NCBI RefSeq assembly: GCF_025465995.1
Contig: NZ_JANLNY010000004.1
Span: forward strand, 1 to 64,000
Source of the DNA: Pseudomonas sp. 5P_3.1_Bac2
GTDB lineage: Bacteria; Pseudomonadota; Gammaproteobacteria; Pseudomonadales; Pseudomonadaceae
Length of the DNA stretch: 64,000 nucleotides
Reading direction: 5' to 3'
The translations under genes were made by a program, and so were the position numbers. Shown piece by piece: positions 1 to 9,646 of the stretch. The notes under the pieces were generated by a model that did not search any database, had not been told where the DNA came from, and worked only from the letters and a program-made list of their open reading frames with translations. The first letter of the stretch is position 1; the number at the start of each line of letters is the position of its first letter.

Positions 1-3000
1 GCCGACCCAAGCGGCAATTGGACGTTCACCCCGTCCAGCCCGCTGGCCGATGGCACCGTGGTCAGTGCGGTGGCCAGCGATGCTGCCGGCAACCCCAGCC
101 CAAGCAGCAGCGTGACGGTCGATGCCTTGGCCCCGGCAGTGCCGACTATCAACCTGAGCAACGGCAGCAGCTTGAGCGGGACTGCTGAGATTGGCAGCAC
201 CGTGGTGATTAGCGACGCCAGCGGCAACCCGATTGGCGAAGCGCTGGTGGGCCCGAGCGGTACCTGGAGCTATACGCCAAGCCCGGCTCTGGCCAATGGC
301 ACTGAAGTGAAGGTGGTGGCCAAGGATGCGGCGGGCAACACCAGCCCAGAAGCCAGCGTCATTGTCGACTCCCTGCCTCCGGCTGCACCGACCATTAACC
401 CAAGCAACGGCCAGACCATCAGCGGCACCGGCGAAAATGGTGCGCTGATCACCCTGACTGACAGCAGCGGTAACCCGCTGGGCACCGTCACCGTGGTGGG
501 CGGCGTGTGGAGTTACGACCTCACCCCAGACTTGGCCAACGGCACCGTGGTGATCGCCAAAGCCAGTGATGCTACCGGCAACGTTAGTGGCCCGGCTGCG
601 GTCACCGTGGACAGCATCGCCCCTAATGCGCCGGTGATTGCACCGAGTAACGGGCAAATCATCAGCGGTACTGCTGAGCCTGGCGCCACTATCATCCTCA
701 AGGATGCCGGTGGTACTGAGCTAGGCACTGTCACCGCAGACCCAAGCGGCAATTGGACCTTCACCCCGTCCAGCCCGCTGGCCGATGGCACCGTGGTCAG
801 TGCGGTGGCCAGCGATGCTGCCGGCAACCCGAGCCCAAGCAGCAGCGTGACGGTCGATGCCTTGCCCCCGGCGGCGCCGCTGGTGAATGCCAGCAATGGC
901 AGCGTGCTCAGTGGTACGGCTGAGGGCAACGCGACCATCGATATCTACGTGGGTAACACCGCCATTGGCCAAACCACGGCGGATGCAGCCGGTAACTGGG
1001 TGTTTGTTCCGACGACCCCATTGGCCGATGACACGGTGGTGGAAGTCACCGCCACCGATGCCGCGCAAAACACCAGCGGACCAGGTGTGGTGACCATCGA
1101 TACCGACTTGCCATCGACACCGTTAATTAATCCAAGCAACGGTGTGACCATCACCGGCAGTGCCGATCCAGGTGTGGAAGTGCAGCTGCGTGATGGCAGC
1201 GGAGCGCTGCTGGGTCAAGTGACGGTGGGCGGTGACGGGCTGTGGACATTCACCCCGGCGACCCCATTGGCCGATGGCGCGGTGGTTAAAGCCATCGCCA
1301 TCAACGCCGCGCTGACTGAAAGTGGTGAGGCGTCGATTGTGGTCGATGCGGTGGCCCCGGCTGCACCCATCATTGCACCGAGTAACGGCGAGCAAATCAG
1401 TGGTACCGCTGAGGCCGGTGCGACTATTACCCTGACCGACGCTGGCGGCACCGTGCTGGGTGAAGTGACAGCGGACCCAAGCGGTAATTGGACGTTCACC
1501 CCGTCCAGCCCGCTGGCCGATAGCACCGTGGTCAATGCGGTGGCCAGCGATGCTGCCGGCAACCCCAGCCCAAGCAGCAGCGTGACGGTGGATGCATTGC
1601 CGCCAGGTTTGCCCACCATCGCACCGAGTAACGGCGTGGTGGTGCAGGGCACCGCCGAAGCGAACAGCACCGTGCTCATCCGTGACGGCAGTGGCAATCC
1701 GCTTGGTCAAGCCAATGCCGACGGTAGCGGTAACTGGAGTTTCAGCCCGACGCCGGCGCTGCTCAATGGCGCGCTCATCTCGGTGGTCGCGCAAGATGCC
1801 GCTGGCAATACCAGCGCTCCTGCGACTGCCACGGTGGATGCGCTGGCACCGCCAACCCCAGTCATCAATCTGAGCAATGGCGAGGTGATCAGTGGTACTG
1901 CGGAAATCGGCGCCAAGGTGCTGTTGACCGATGGCAGTGGCGCGGTGATAGGCCAAGCCACGGCTGATGGCAGCGGTAACTGGACATTTACCCCAGGTAC
2001 TGCACTGGCCAATGGCGTGGTGATTAATGCCCGGGCGCAAGACTCTGCGGGTAATACCAGTGGCCCGGCCAGCACCACAGTGGATGCCTTGCCGCCAGCC
2101 ACGCCGGTGGTGCTGCCGAGCAATGGCAGTAGCCTCAGCGGTAGCGCTGAGGCCGGCGCCAAACTGGTGATTAAGGATGTTGTCAGCGGTGATGTGATTA
2201 CCGAGCTGACCGTGCCAGTGGGAGGCAACTGGAGCTACACCCCAGTGCCGGCCCTGGCCAATGGCACCCAGGTGAGTGTGCAGGCCGTGGATGCGGCGGG
2301 CAATGACAGCCCGACTGCCACCGTGACCGTGGACAGTCTGCCACCTGCGGCGCCGACCGTAGCCTTGAGTAATGGCAGCAGCTTAAGTGGTACAGCTGAA
2401 GCCAACAGCAAGGTCATCATCACTGACGGCAACGGTAATCCGATTGGCGAGACGACCGCCAGCCCAACCGGCCAGTGGAGCTTCACCCCAGCCTCAGTGC
2501 TGGCCCACGCCAGCGTGGTCAATGTGGTGGCGCGCGACGCCTCCGGCAATACCGGGCCGGCTGCCAGCGTGACCATCGATTCGGTGGCGCCGCCTGCGCC
2601 AGTGCTCAACCCGAGTAATGGTCAGGTGCTCAGCGGTACTGCCGAAGCCAATGCGCAGGTGACCTTGACCGGCAGCGGTGGCGTGCCACTGGGTCAAGTC
2701 ACCGCAGGCCCGGATGGGGTTTGGAGTTTAACCCTCGGCACGGCCTTGGCCGACGGCACTGTGGTCAGCGCTACGGCCACTGACGCCACGGGCAATACCA
2801 GTGGCCCAGCGGCGACGACGGTGGATGCCCAGGCGCCGGGTACGCCGATCATTGCCCTGACTAATGGCTCGATTGTGCAGGGCACAGCGGAAATCGGTGC
2901 CAAAGTCATTCTGACTGACGGCAACGGGGATCCGTTGGCCGAGGTGACCGCCGATGGTGCGGGCAATTGGAGCTATACCCCGAGCCCAGCCTTGCTCAAT

Positions 3001-5019
3001 GCCACGGTCGTTAATGCCAAAGCGGTCGACGCGGTGGGTAACAGCAGCGGCACCGCCACTGTCACGGTCGATTCGCTGGCCCCGTCGGCGCCGGTGATCA
3101 ACCCCACTAAGGGCGCCGTGCTCAGCGGTACTGGTGAGATTGGTGCAGTGATTCACTTAACCGATGGTAGTGGCGCTGCAATTGGCCAAACCACGGTGGC
3201 GGGTGACGGCACCTGGTCGTTCACTCCGACGACTGCGCTGGCCCATGGCACTGTGGTCAACGCCACGGCCACGGATGCCACCGGTAACCTTAGTGATCCG
3301 GCCAGTACCAGTGTCGATAGCGTCGCGCCGGCAGCGCCGGGGTTAAGCCTTAATCACGACGGTAATCTGCTCACCGGCACGGCCGAAGCCAACAGCCAAG
3401 TGCGCATTGTGCTTAATGGCGACAGCGCCAATCCGATCATCGTCAATGTGGGTGGCAGCGGTACCTTCAGCCTGCCGATCAGCCCCGCGCTGGTGGCCGG
3501 TGAGGCGATTGTTGGCGAAACCATCGATGCCAGCGGCAACGTCAGTCTGCCGACCACCATCCATGCCCTCGATCTGGCACCGCCAACCCTGACGGTGACT
3601 GAAGCAGCAGATGGTTATGTCAACGCCACGGAAGTCAGCGATGGCATCCAGGTCCAGGTCGGCCTGCGTCCCACCATGCAGGCTGGGCAAGTGCTGACGC
3701 TGAAGTTCGCCGGGCAAAACGGCTATGAGCAGGATCTGAGCTACACCCTGACCAGCAGTGATATCGCTGCCGGCAGCGTTAATCTGACCTTGTCTCCACA
3801 GGGTGGTAACGGGCCGTTCCCTGAAGGCGCGTCGAGCATCACGGCGGATATTAGCGGCGGTGCGAATGGCACACCGGTCAACTTCGTGGTTGATACCATC
3901 CCGCCGGCTCAGCCAGTGCTGACCTTGGTCGGCAACTTGCTGACTGTCACCAGTGAGCCCTTCACCAAAGTCATCGTAGCGGTGAAAGTGGCCGGTGTGG
4001 AAGCCACCGTGGAGGTGGTAACTGATGCCAGCGGTAAGGCTCTGGTCGATTTGCTCACTGATCTGGATGTCGACTTCAGTTGGGATCAATTGCTTAGCGC
4101 ACAGGTCTCGGCACGCGGCGAAGATCTGGCCGGTAACCAAGGTGGCATCGCCAGCGTTGGCGTGGGGCCGAGCGTGCCACAGCCTATCACTGTAGGTAAC
4201 TTCGGCCTGGATGTTGCTTTGCTTCCTTTGCCGAGGCTGGGCATCTCCGGCGTCACGACTCCAGGCGCAACGGTGCGGGTTGAGATCGACACACCAGCTT
4301 TAAATGTCGATCTGTTCCCAACGGTCAACTCCAGTGGCCAGTTCTCGGTCAACCTGCTGGATCTGCTCAGCATCAGCGATGTGCTCAACCTCGGTCCTAA
4401 TCTGTCGATCATGATTGTCACCACCGACAGCAATGGCCTGGACAGCAGTCGTTACGGCATTGATCTGTTGCCGGCTGGTGGTGGTTTGCTGCAATTGGGC
4501 ACCATCCACCTGTATGGCACCAGTGGCAGTGATCTGCTGACTGCCACTAACGGCAGTGCGGAGCTGATCCACGGGGAGGAGGGGCATGACCTGATCCGCA
4601 ACGTCGGTACGTCTGACCGGGTGGAAGCGGGTGACGGTAACGACACCATTCAGCTGACCGCCGTCAACTTTACCAGCGTCGATGGTGGCGCCGGCTTTGA
4701 CACCCTGTTGTTGGCCAACGGAATCGACCTCGATTACAACGCAATAGGGGTGGGTACGTTATCCAATATCGAGCGGATCAACCTTGGCAAGGGTGATAGT
4801 GGCAGCGTGCTGACGCTGACGGCGCCTGAGGTCGGGGTCATTACCGACAGCAATAACACCTTGCAGATCACCGGGGAGAGTAATGACACGCTGAAGGTGA
4901 CAGGTGCGACTGATACCAATACAACCCAAGTAGTCGGTGGCGTGACCTACGACGTGTACAGCTTCGGCACTAACACGCTGTTGGTTGAGGAGAACACTGT
5001 GCAGGTGGTGTTGGTATGA
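1..5019 (+). CDS. Giant Ig-repeat surface adhesin, type I secreted (3' part)
   Basis: This is the C-terminal 1672 residues of a very large protein; the reading frame is open at base 1, so the start lies outside the window. It consists of tandem domains of about 82 residues with a conserved core (SNG..SGTAE, then GNW.FTP, A.DAAGN, VD..PP). There is one partial copy, about 13 complete copies and one diverged copy, which fits bacterial Ig-like (Big) domains of biofilm adhesins. From about base 4500 come short RTX-like Gly/Asp motifs (GTSGSD, GEEGHD, AGDGND, GGAGFD), then a beta-rich tail ending in VQVVLV, typical of type I secretion substrates such as BapA/LapA-like proteins. The stop overlaps the next gene by 4 bases, and that gene opens a complete type I exporter. 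The likely role is attachment and biofilm formation at the cell surface. The N-terminal retention module cannot be seen, so LapA-type cleavage control is unproven. Confidence 0.93.
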   Translation, partial: ADPSGNWTFTPSSPLADGTVVSAVASDAAGNPSPSSSVTVDALAPAVPTINLSNGSSLSGTAEIGSTVVISDASGNPIGEALVGPSGTWSYTPSPALANGTEVKVVAKDAAGNTSPEASVIVDSLPPAAPTINPSNGQTISGTGENGALITLTDSSGNPLGTVTVVGGVWSYDLTPDLANGTVVIAKASDATGNVSGPAAVTVDSIAPNAPVIAPSNGQIISGTAEPGATIILKDAGGTELGTVTADPSGNWTFTPSSPLADGTVVSAVASDAAGNPSPSSSVTVDALPPAAPLVNASNGSVLSGTAEGNATIDIYVGNTAIGQTTADAAGNWVFVPTTPLADDTVVEVTATDAAQNTSGPGVVTIDTDLPSTPLINPSNGVTITGSADPGVEVQLRDGSGALLGQVTVGGDGLWTFTPATPLADGAVVKAIAINAALTESGEASIVVDAVAPAAPIIAPSNGEQISGTAEAGATITLTDAGGTVLGEVTADPSGNWTFTPSSPLADSTVVNAVASDAAGNPSPSSSVTVDALPPGLPTIAPSNGVVVQGTAEANSTVLIRDGSGNPLGQANADGSGNWSFSPTPALLNGALISVVAQDAAGNTSAPATATVDALAPPTPVINLSNGEVISGTAEIGAKVLLTDGSGAVIGQATADGSGNWTFTPGTALANGVVINARAQDSAGNTSGPASTTVDALPPATPVVLPSNGSSLSGSAEAGAKLVIKDVVSGDVITELTVPVGGNWSYTPVPALANGTQVSVQAVDAAGNDSPTATVTVDSLPPAAPTVALSNGSSLSGTAEANSKVIITDGNGNPIGETTASPTGQWSFTPASVLAHASVVNVVARDASGNTGPAASVTIDSVAPPAPVLNPSNGQVLSGTAEANAQVTLTGSGGVPLGQVTAGPDGVWSLTLGTALADGTVVSATATDATGNTSGPAATTVDAQAPGTPIIALTNGSIVQGTAEIGAKVILTDGNGDPLAEVTADGAGNWSYTPSPALLNATVVNAKAVDAVGNSSGTATVTVDSLAPSAPVINPTKGAVLSGTGEIGAVIHLTDGSGAAIGQTTVAGDGTWSFTPTTALAHGTVVNATATDATGNLSDPASTSVDSVAPAAPGLSLNHDGNLLTGTAEANSQVRIVLNGDSANPIIVNVGGSGTFSLPISPALVAGEAIVGETIDASGNVSLPTTIHALDLAPPTLTVTEAADGYVNATEVSDGIQVQVGLRPTMQAGQVLTLKFAGQNGYEQDLSYTLTSSDIAAGSVNLTLSPQGGNGPFPEGASSITADISGGANGTPVNFVVDTIPPAQPVLTLVGNLLTVTSEPFTKVIVAVKVAGVEATVEVVTDASGKALVDLLTDLDVDFSWDQLLSAQVSARGEDLAGNQGGIASVGVGPSVPQPITVGNFGLDVALLPLPRLGISGVTTPGATVRVEIDTPALNVDLFPTVNSSGQFSVNLLDLLSISDVLNLGPNLSIMIVTTDSNGLDSSRYGIDLLPAGGGLLQLGTIHLYGTSGSDLLTATNGSAELIHGEEGHDLIRNVGTSDRVEAGDGNDTIQLTAVNFTSVDGGAGFDTLLLANGIDLDYNAIGVGTLSNIERINLGKGDSGSVLTLTAPEVGVITDSNNTLQITGESNDTLKVTGATDTNTTQVVGGVTYDVYSFGTNTLLVEENTVQVVLV

Positions 5020-6281
5020 GTCCACGCTGGCCCTTGCGGTATCTGTGCCAGGCAGCGGCTTGCCTGGTCAGCTTAAGTTTGCCCCTGACGTTGGCCGCGA
5101 TGCCATTGGAGCAAGCCGTGCAGCAAGGGCTGGCGATCAATCCGCAGGTACGCGCCGCCGTTTCGGAGGCGGCGCGTGCCGGCACACAAGTGAAAATTGC
5201 CAAAGGCGGTTATTACCCGGCGGTTAGTCTGTCGGGTGGTCCGCAAGAATTTGATCTGGGGGAGGTGGTGTACGACCTCTCCGTATCGCAAACCCTGTAT
5301 GACTGGGGGCGCGTGTCGAGTCAGGTGGATCAGGCCAGCGCTAGCCAGCGCAAGCTCCTCGAGACCCTGCAAGTGACCCGCGATGATGCCGCTCTGGACA
5401 TCATCGAAACCTATATGGATGTTCTCGCCGCGCAGCGCCGCGTCGAGGCGGCCCGGGAGTTTATCCAGCGTCTGGACGAAATCCGCAGCCTGACCCAGGC
5501 GCGCGGCAGCGATGGTTATACCGATCGCACTGAACTCGATCGGGCCAACTTGGAATTTAGCCGTGCCCAAGAGCAGTTGGCGATCGAAAAAGGCAACCTG
5601 CAAGACCTGCGTGATCAGTACGACTTGTTGGTCGGCCAAGCACCGGATGAGTTGCAGGAGCCCACGCCGCTGTCGGTAGAAACCTACGTCGACGCTGCGG
5701 ATTTAAAACGGGTCATCCGCGATGCGCCGCTGCAGCGCGAAGCCATGGAGGAGGCCAGTTTGGCCGAGGCGCAAGTGCAGGAGGCGAAAGCCGCGCTGTT
5801 GCCGCAGTTGAATCTGGAGGCCAGCACCTTGCGTCGGCAGATCGGGGGTGTGATGCAAAGCGACTCGCAGGTCGCCCTGCGTTTTCGCATGGACACCTTC
5901 CAAGGCCTAAGCAACTTTCTGCGCCCCACGGCGGCCGAGCAGCGTTTGGAGTCGGCCCGCGCCAGCGCCGATAACGTGCAACGCGACATCCGCCGCAAGC
6001 TGCAAACCCTGTTTGTCACCAGCGATACCTTGCGCTGGCGTGAGCAGTCCTTGAGTGCGCAGGTCAACGAGGCGGTGCAGGTGGGCCACTTGTACCGCGA
6101 ACAGTTCGAGGTGGGCCGGCGCGATGTGATTGACCTGCTGAGCGTGCAACGCGAACGCTTTGAAGCCGAGCGGCAGTTGATCAACCTGTCACTGGAACGC
6201 AAACGCATTGAGTACCGAGCGGCTGCGCAACTCGGCCTGCTCGGCGCGCTACTGGAGAATCGACTGCAACATGGAAGTTAA
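5016..6281 (+). CDS. TolC-family outer membrane channel of the type I secretion system
   Basis: The 421-residue protein has an N-terminal signal peptide (hydrophobic stretch around residues 10-27, cleavage near LTLA-AMP). Two long alpha-helical outer-membrane efflux protein repeats follow, with the usual coiled-coil pattern (for example around residues 105-200 and 300-390). It should form the trimeric outer membrane and periplasmic tunnel through which the adjacent adhesin leaves the cell. Its ATG overlaps the adhesin stop in an ATGA arrangement and its end overlaps the ABC transporter start by 11 bases, so the genes look translationally coupled. It corresponds in position to LapE/AggA-type proteins of adhesin export systems. 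Confidence 0.92.
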   Translation: MSPRWPLRYLCQAAACLVSLSLPLTLAAMPLEQAVQQGLAINPQVRAAVSEAARAGTQVKIAKGGYYPAVSLSGGPQEFDLGEVVYDLSVSQTLYDWGRVSSQVDQASASQRKLLETLQVTRDDAALDIIETYMDVLAAQRRVEAAREFIQRLDEIRSLTQARGSDGYTDRTELDRANLEFSRAQEQLAIEKGNLQDLRDQYDLLVGQAPDELQEPTPLSVETYVDAADLKRVIRDAPLQREAMEEASLAEAQVQEAKAALLPQLNLEASTLRRQIGGVMQSDSQVALRFRMDTFQGLSNFLRPTAAEQRLESARASADNVQRDIRRKLQTLFVTSDTLRWREQSLSAQVNEAVQVGHLYREQFEVGRRDVIDLLSVQRERFEAERQLINLSLERKRIEYRAAAQLGLLGALLENRLQHGS

Positions 6282-8409
6282 AAATTGGGGTGAGCCTAGT
6301 GCTAACACAGACCAAGACCCGCTGTGTGAAGGACTGCTGCTGTTATGTAAGCAATTGGGCCGGCCACTGAGCGACGCTGAGCTCACCCACGGTATCGCCT
6401 TGGAACATGGTCGTTTGCCGTTGCAGCGGGTGCCCCGGGCACTGCGTCGGGCCGACATTAATGCCAAGGTCAGTAGCCAAGAGTTGCTGCAGTTTACGAG
6501 CTACCTGCTACCGGCCTTACTGCTGCTTAAAGATGGCCGTACCCTGGTGTTGGTGCAGCTCGATGCTGAGCACGGGCGGGTCTTGCTTAGCGAGGCTGAG
6601 GGGGGCGAGCAGCAAATCCCGGTGGCCGAGTTACAGGCCTTGTATAGCGGGGTCGCGGTATTCGCCAAGTGCCGTTTTCGCCCCGATGAGCGGGTCGGCG
6701 ACTACGCGGCAGCCCCTGCGCAGCATTGGTTTTTTACCCCGCTTAAACGTCTGTGGCGCTCCTATGTCGAGGTGACGCTGGCAGCCTTTATCGCCAACTT
6801 GCTGGCCGTCGCTTCGGCTTTGTTTGCCATGCAGGTGTACGACCGCGTGGTGCCTAACGGTGCCTTCGATACCTTGTGGATTCTGGCCAGCGGTGTGGGC
6901 TTGGCAATCATCATCGACGGGGTGCTGCGCATCATGCGTGGGCACCTGCTCAATGTGCTGGGCAAGCGCCTCGACCTGCAACTCTCAACCCTGTTGTTTG
7001 GCCGCGTGTTGAGCACTCGCTTGGCTGCCAAACCAGCGTCCATGGGGGCGTTCAGCACCCAGGTGCGTGAGTTTGAATCGGTGCGTGAGTTTTTCACGTC
7101 CTCCAGCGCGGCGCTGATCAGCGATCTGCCCTTTTTGTTGTTGTTCTTGCTGATCATTGCCTTGATCGGCGGCTCGGTGGTCTGGGTGCCGGTGGTGGCT
7201 TGCGTGCTGATGGTTTTGCCAGGGTTGCTGTGCCAACGCCTGTTAGGTCGCTTATCCCGGCAGAACCTGCGTGAAGGCTCGCTGAAAAATGCCACCCTGC
7301 TGGAGGCCTATGAGCACCTGGAAACGGTTAAAGCCACGCGTGCCGAAGGCCGTTGCCTGCAGCAATGGGAGAGCCTGAACGCGGATCTGGCCAGCACCGC
7401 CATGCGCAGCCACGCGCTGGCTTCGACCCTGAGCTACAGCGCCAGCATCGTGCAGCAGTTGTGTTATGTCGGCGTGGTGGTGTTTGGTGTCTATCGCATC
7501 ACTGATGGCGCGATGACGGTAGGGGCTTTGGTGGCGTGCTCGATTCTCGCGTCACGGGCGATTGCGCCCCTGTCGCAGGTGGCCAACATCCTTGGGCGCT
7601 GGCAGCACACCAAGGTGGCCATGGAAGGCCTGGACCAACTGATGAGCGCCGAGCAAGAACGGCCAGAGGGCAAACGCTTCGTGCGCAAGCAGCACCTGTA
7701 CGGTGCATACCAGATGCACGCGCTGCGTCTGAGTTATGGGGATAGCGCGCCCGTGGTGGATGTTCAGAGCCTGCAGATCAATGCCGGTGAACGGGTGGCC
7801 TTGCTCGGCGGCAACGGTGCCGGTAAGTCCAGTTTGCTGCGTCTGCTCAGTGGTTTGGTGGATGCACGCAGTGGCCGGCTGCTGCTGGATAACGTCAGCC
7901 TCGGGCAGATTGATCCGGCTGACCGGCAACGCGGCATCGGTTATCTGCCGCAAGAAGTGGCCCTGTTCAATGGCACCTTGCGCGATAACCTTAATCTGGA
8001 AAACGCCGCGCTAAGCGACGAAGAGCTGCTCAGCGCCCTCGACGGGGTTGGCCTGGGGGCATTTGTGCGCAGCCATCCGCTGGGTTTGGATCTGCCTATT
8101 CTGGGCAATGCCAGCTTATCTGGCGGGCAACGCCAGGCCGTCGGTTTGGCCCGGGTGCTGCTGCAAGATCCGGCCATCGTTCTGCTCGATGAGCCGACGG
8201 CGGCCTTCGACCAAGGCAGTGAACTGCAGGTGATCGAGTACCTGCAGCAGTGGCTGGGACGCCGTACGCTGATTCTCACGACCCATAAAAAGAGCATGTT
8301 GGCTTTGGTGCAGCGCGCCGTGGTGTTGCGTCAGGGCCAGGTCGTTATGGATGGTCCGGTACAGAATGTAGTGCAAGGTAATCAGGTGCAGACACCGCAA
8401 GTCATGTAG
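6271..8409 (+). CDS. Type I secretion ABC transporter, permease/ATPase (LapB/HlyB-like)
   Basis: The protein is 712 residues with the ATG at 6271; an upstream in-frame ATG at 6208 lies deep inside the tolC-like gene and is less likely. Domain order is an N-terminal C39-peptidase-like domain (about residues 15-130) that lacks a clear catalytic Cys/His pair, then a six-helix transmembrane domain (about 160-440), then an ABC ATPase. Visible ATPase motifs are Walker A GGNGAGKSS (about 513-521), signature LSGGQ (about 616-620), Walker B LLDEP (about 638) and an H-loop His near 671. The degenerate peptidase-like domain is normal for exporters of RTX and large adhesin substrates without a leader peptide. 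It energises secretion of the adhesin through the inner membrane. Confidence 0.94.
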   Translation: MEVKNWGEPSANTDQDPLCEGLLLLCKQLGRPLSDAELTHGIALEHGRLPLQRVPRALRRADINAKVSSQELLQFTSYLLPALLLLKDGRTLVLVQLDAEHGRVLLSEAEGGEQQIPVAELQALYSGVAVFAKCRFRPDERVGDYAAAPAQHWFFTPLKRLWRSYVEVTLAAFIANLLAVASALFAMQVYDRVVPNGAFDTLWILASGVGLAIIIDGVLRIMRGHLLNVLGKRLDLQLSTLLFGRVLSTRLAAKPASMGAFSTQVREFESVREFFTSSSAALISDLPFLLLFLLIIALIGGSVVWVPVVACVLMVLPGLLCQRLLGRLSRQNLREGSLKNATLLEAYEHLETVKATRAEGRCLQQWESLNADLASTAMRSHALASTLSYSASIVQQLCYVGVVVFGVYRITDGAMTVGALVACSILASRAIAPLSQVANILGRWQHTKVAMEGLDQLMSAEQERPEGKRFVRKQHLYGAYQMHALRLSYGDSAPVVDVQSLQINAGERVALLGGNGAGKSSLLRLLSGLVDARSGRLLLDNVSLGQIDPADRQRGIGYLPQEVALFNGTLRDNLNLENAALSDEELLSALDGVGLGAFVRSHPLGLDLPILGNASLSGGQRQAVGLARVLLQDPAIVLLDEPTAAFDQGSELQVIEYLQQWLGRRTLILTTHKKSMLALVQRAVVLRQGQVVMDGPVQNVVQGNQVQTPQVM

Positions 8410-8444
8410 CGGTGGATTTGTAGCAGCGAAGGATCGAGGCAGAT

Positions 8445-9632
8445 ATGAGCAGGCAAGGACAGGCGCTGGAGTTGCGCCGGCAATTGGCAGACCCGTTGTT
8501 GGCGACGACCCATCCGCTGTATCGCCCCATGTTGTGGGTGATCATCGCCAGTGTGTTGCTGTTTGTCGCCTGGGCGGCGTGGGCCGAGTTGGATCAGGTG
8601 ACTCGCGGCGACGGACGCGTGGTGCCCTTTAGCCGGATTCAGAAGATTCAGAGCCTGGAGGGCGGCATTCTGGATCGCCTGCTGGTCAAAGAGGGCGACT
8701 TGGTTGAGGTCGGCCAGCCGCTGGTGCGCTTGGACGAAACGCGGTTTTTAACCAGCATGCAGGAGTCGGCCAACCAAGTGCAGGTGCTGCGCGCCACCAT
8801 TGCCAGGCTCAATGCCGAGGTGCTCGATCAAGCGAAAATCGAGTTCCCTGCGGATATCGTCCCCGACAGCAATTTGGCGCGTTCCGAATACCAGCTGTTT
8901 AAGTCACGCCGCGATAAGTTGCTGGAAGGCACCCGCGCGATCCAACAGCAAATCTCCTTGGCGCAGAGCCAGCTCAAGCTAGTCCAGCCGTTGGTGGCCA
9001 AACGTGCGGTCAGCCAGATGGAAGCGCTCAAGCTAAGCCAGGATATCGCCGCCCTCAGTGGCAAGCTGACCGAGCTGAAAAGCACCTATGCCCAGGATGC
9101 CTACACCGAGCGGGCGCAGCGCCAGGCTGACCTCAGCGCGCTGGAGCCGGTGCTGCAACAGCGCCAGGATCAACTGCGCCGCACCGAGATTCTGTCGCCG
9201 GTGCGCGGGCGGGTGAACACGGTGTTGATCAACACCCGTGGCGGCGTGATTCAACCCGGCGAGGCGATTATGGAAGTGATTCCGGTGGAGGAACGCTTGC
9301 TGGTCGAGGCGAAGATTAAGCCCAAAGACGTGGCCTTTTTGGTCCCAGGCATGCCGGCCAAAGTGAAGATCACCGCCTACGACTACACCATCTATGGCGA
9401 CCTCAAGGGCACCTTGGAGCAAATCAGCGCCGACACCATCGAGGAAGATACGCCGCACGGTAAGGAGTCCTACTACCAGGTGTTGATCAAGACCGATGGC
9501 AGCCACTTGCAGCGGGGCGATGAGATCCTGCCGATCATTCCGGGCATGGTCGCTGAGGTGGATATTCTGAGTGGTAAGCGCAGCGTGCTGAATTACCTGC
9601 TGCGGCCATTGATCAAAGCACAGTTGTATTGA
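8445..9632 (+). CDS. HlyD-family periplasmic adaptor of type I secretion (LapC-like)
   Basis: The protein is 395 residues, with a single transmembrane segment at about residues 27-45. A biotinyl-lipoyl-like half motif (EGGILDRLLVKEGDLVEVGQPL), a long coiled coil (about 105-235) and a beta-barrel region with the second lipoyl half (RGRVNTVLINTRGGVIQPGE) follow. The C-terminal part with DTIEEDTPHG and a PGM.AEVDI stretch is typical of type I adaptors. It bridges the ABC exporter and the TolC-like channel. An SD-like GAGG precedes the ATG. It is the last gene of the adhesin operon and ends 14 bases from a convergent diguanylate cyclase gene. Confidence 0.94.
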   Translation: MSRQGQALELRRQLADPLLATTHPLYRPMLWVIIASVLLFVAWAAWAELDQVTRGDGRVVPFSRIQKIQSLEGGILDRLLVKEGDLVEVGQPLVRLDETRFLTSMQESANQVQVLRATIARLNAEVLDQAKIEFPADIVPDSNLARSEYQLFKSRRDKLLEGTRAIQQQISLAQSQLKLVQPLVAKRAVSQMEALKLSQDIAALSGKLTELKSTYAQDAYTERAQRQADLSALEPVLQQRQDQLRRTEILSPVRGRVNTVLINTRGGVIQPGEAIMEVIPVEERLLVEAKIKPKDVAFLVPGMPAKVKITAYDYTIYGDLKGTLEQISADTIEEDTPHGKESYYQVLIKTDGSHLQRGDEILPIIPGMVAEVDILSGKRSVLNYLLRPLIKAQLY

Positions 9633-9646
9633 CTGGCCTGGGGCGC

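Noticed and set aside
1..3560. Repeats of about 246 bp considered as a possible mobile or satellite array.
   Set aside because: They are in-frame Ig-like domain repeats of one secreted adhesin.
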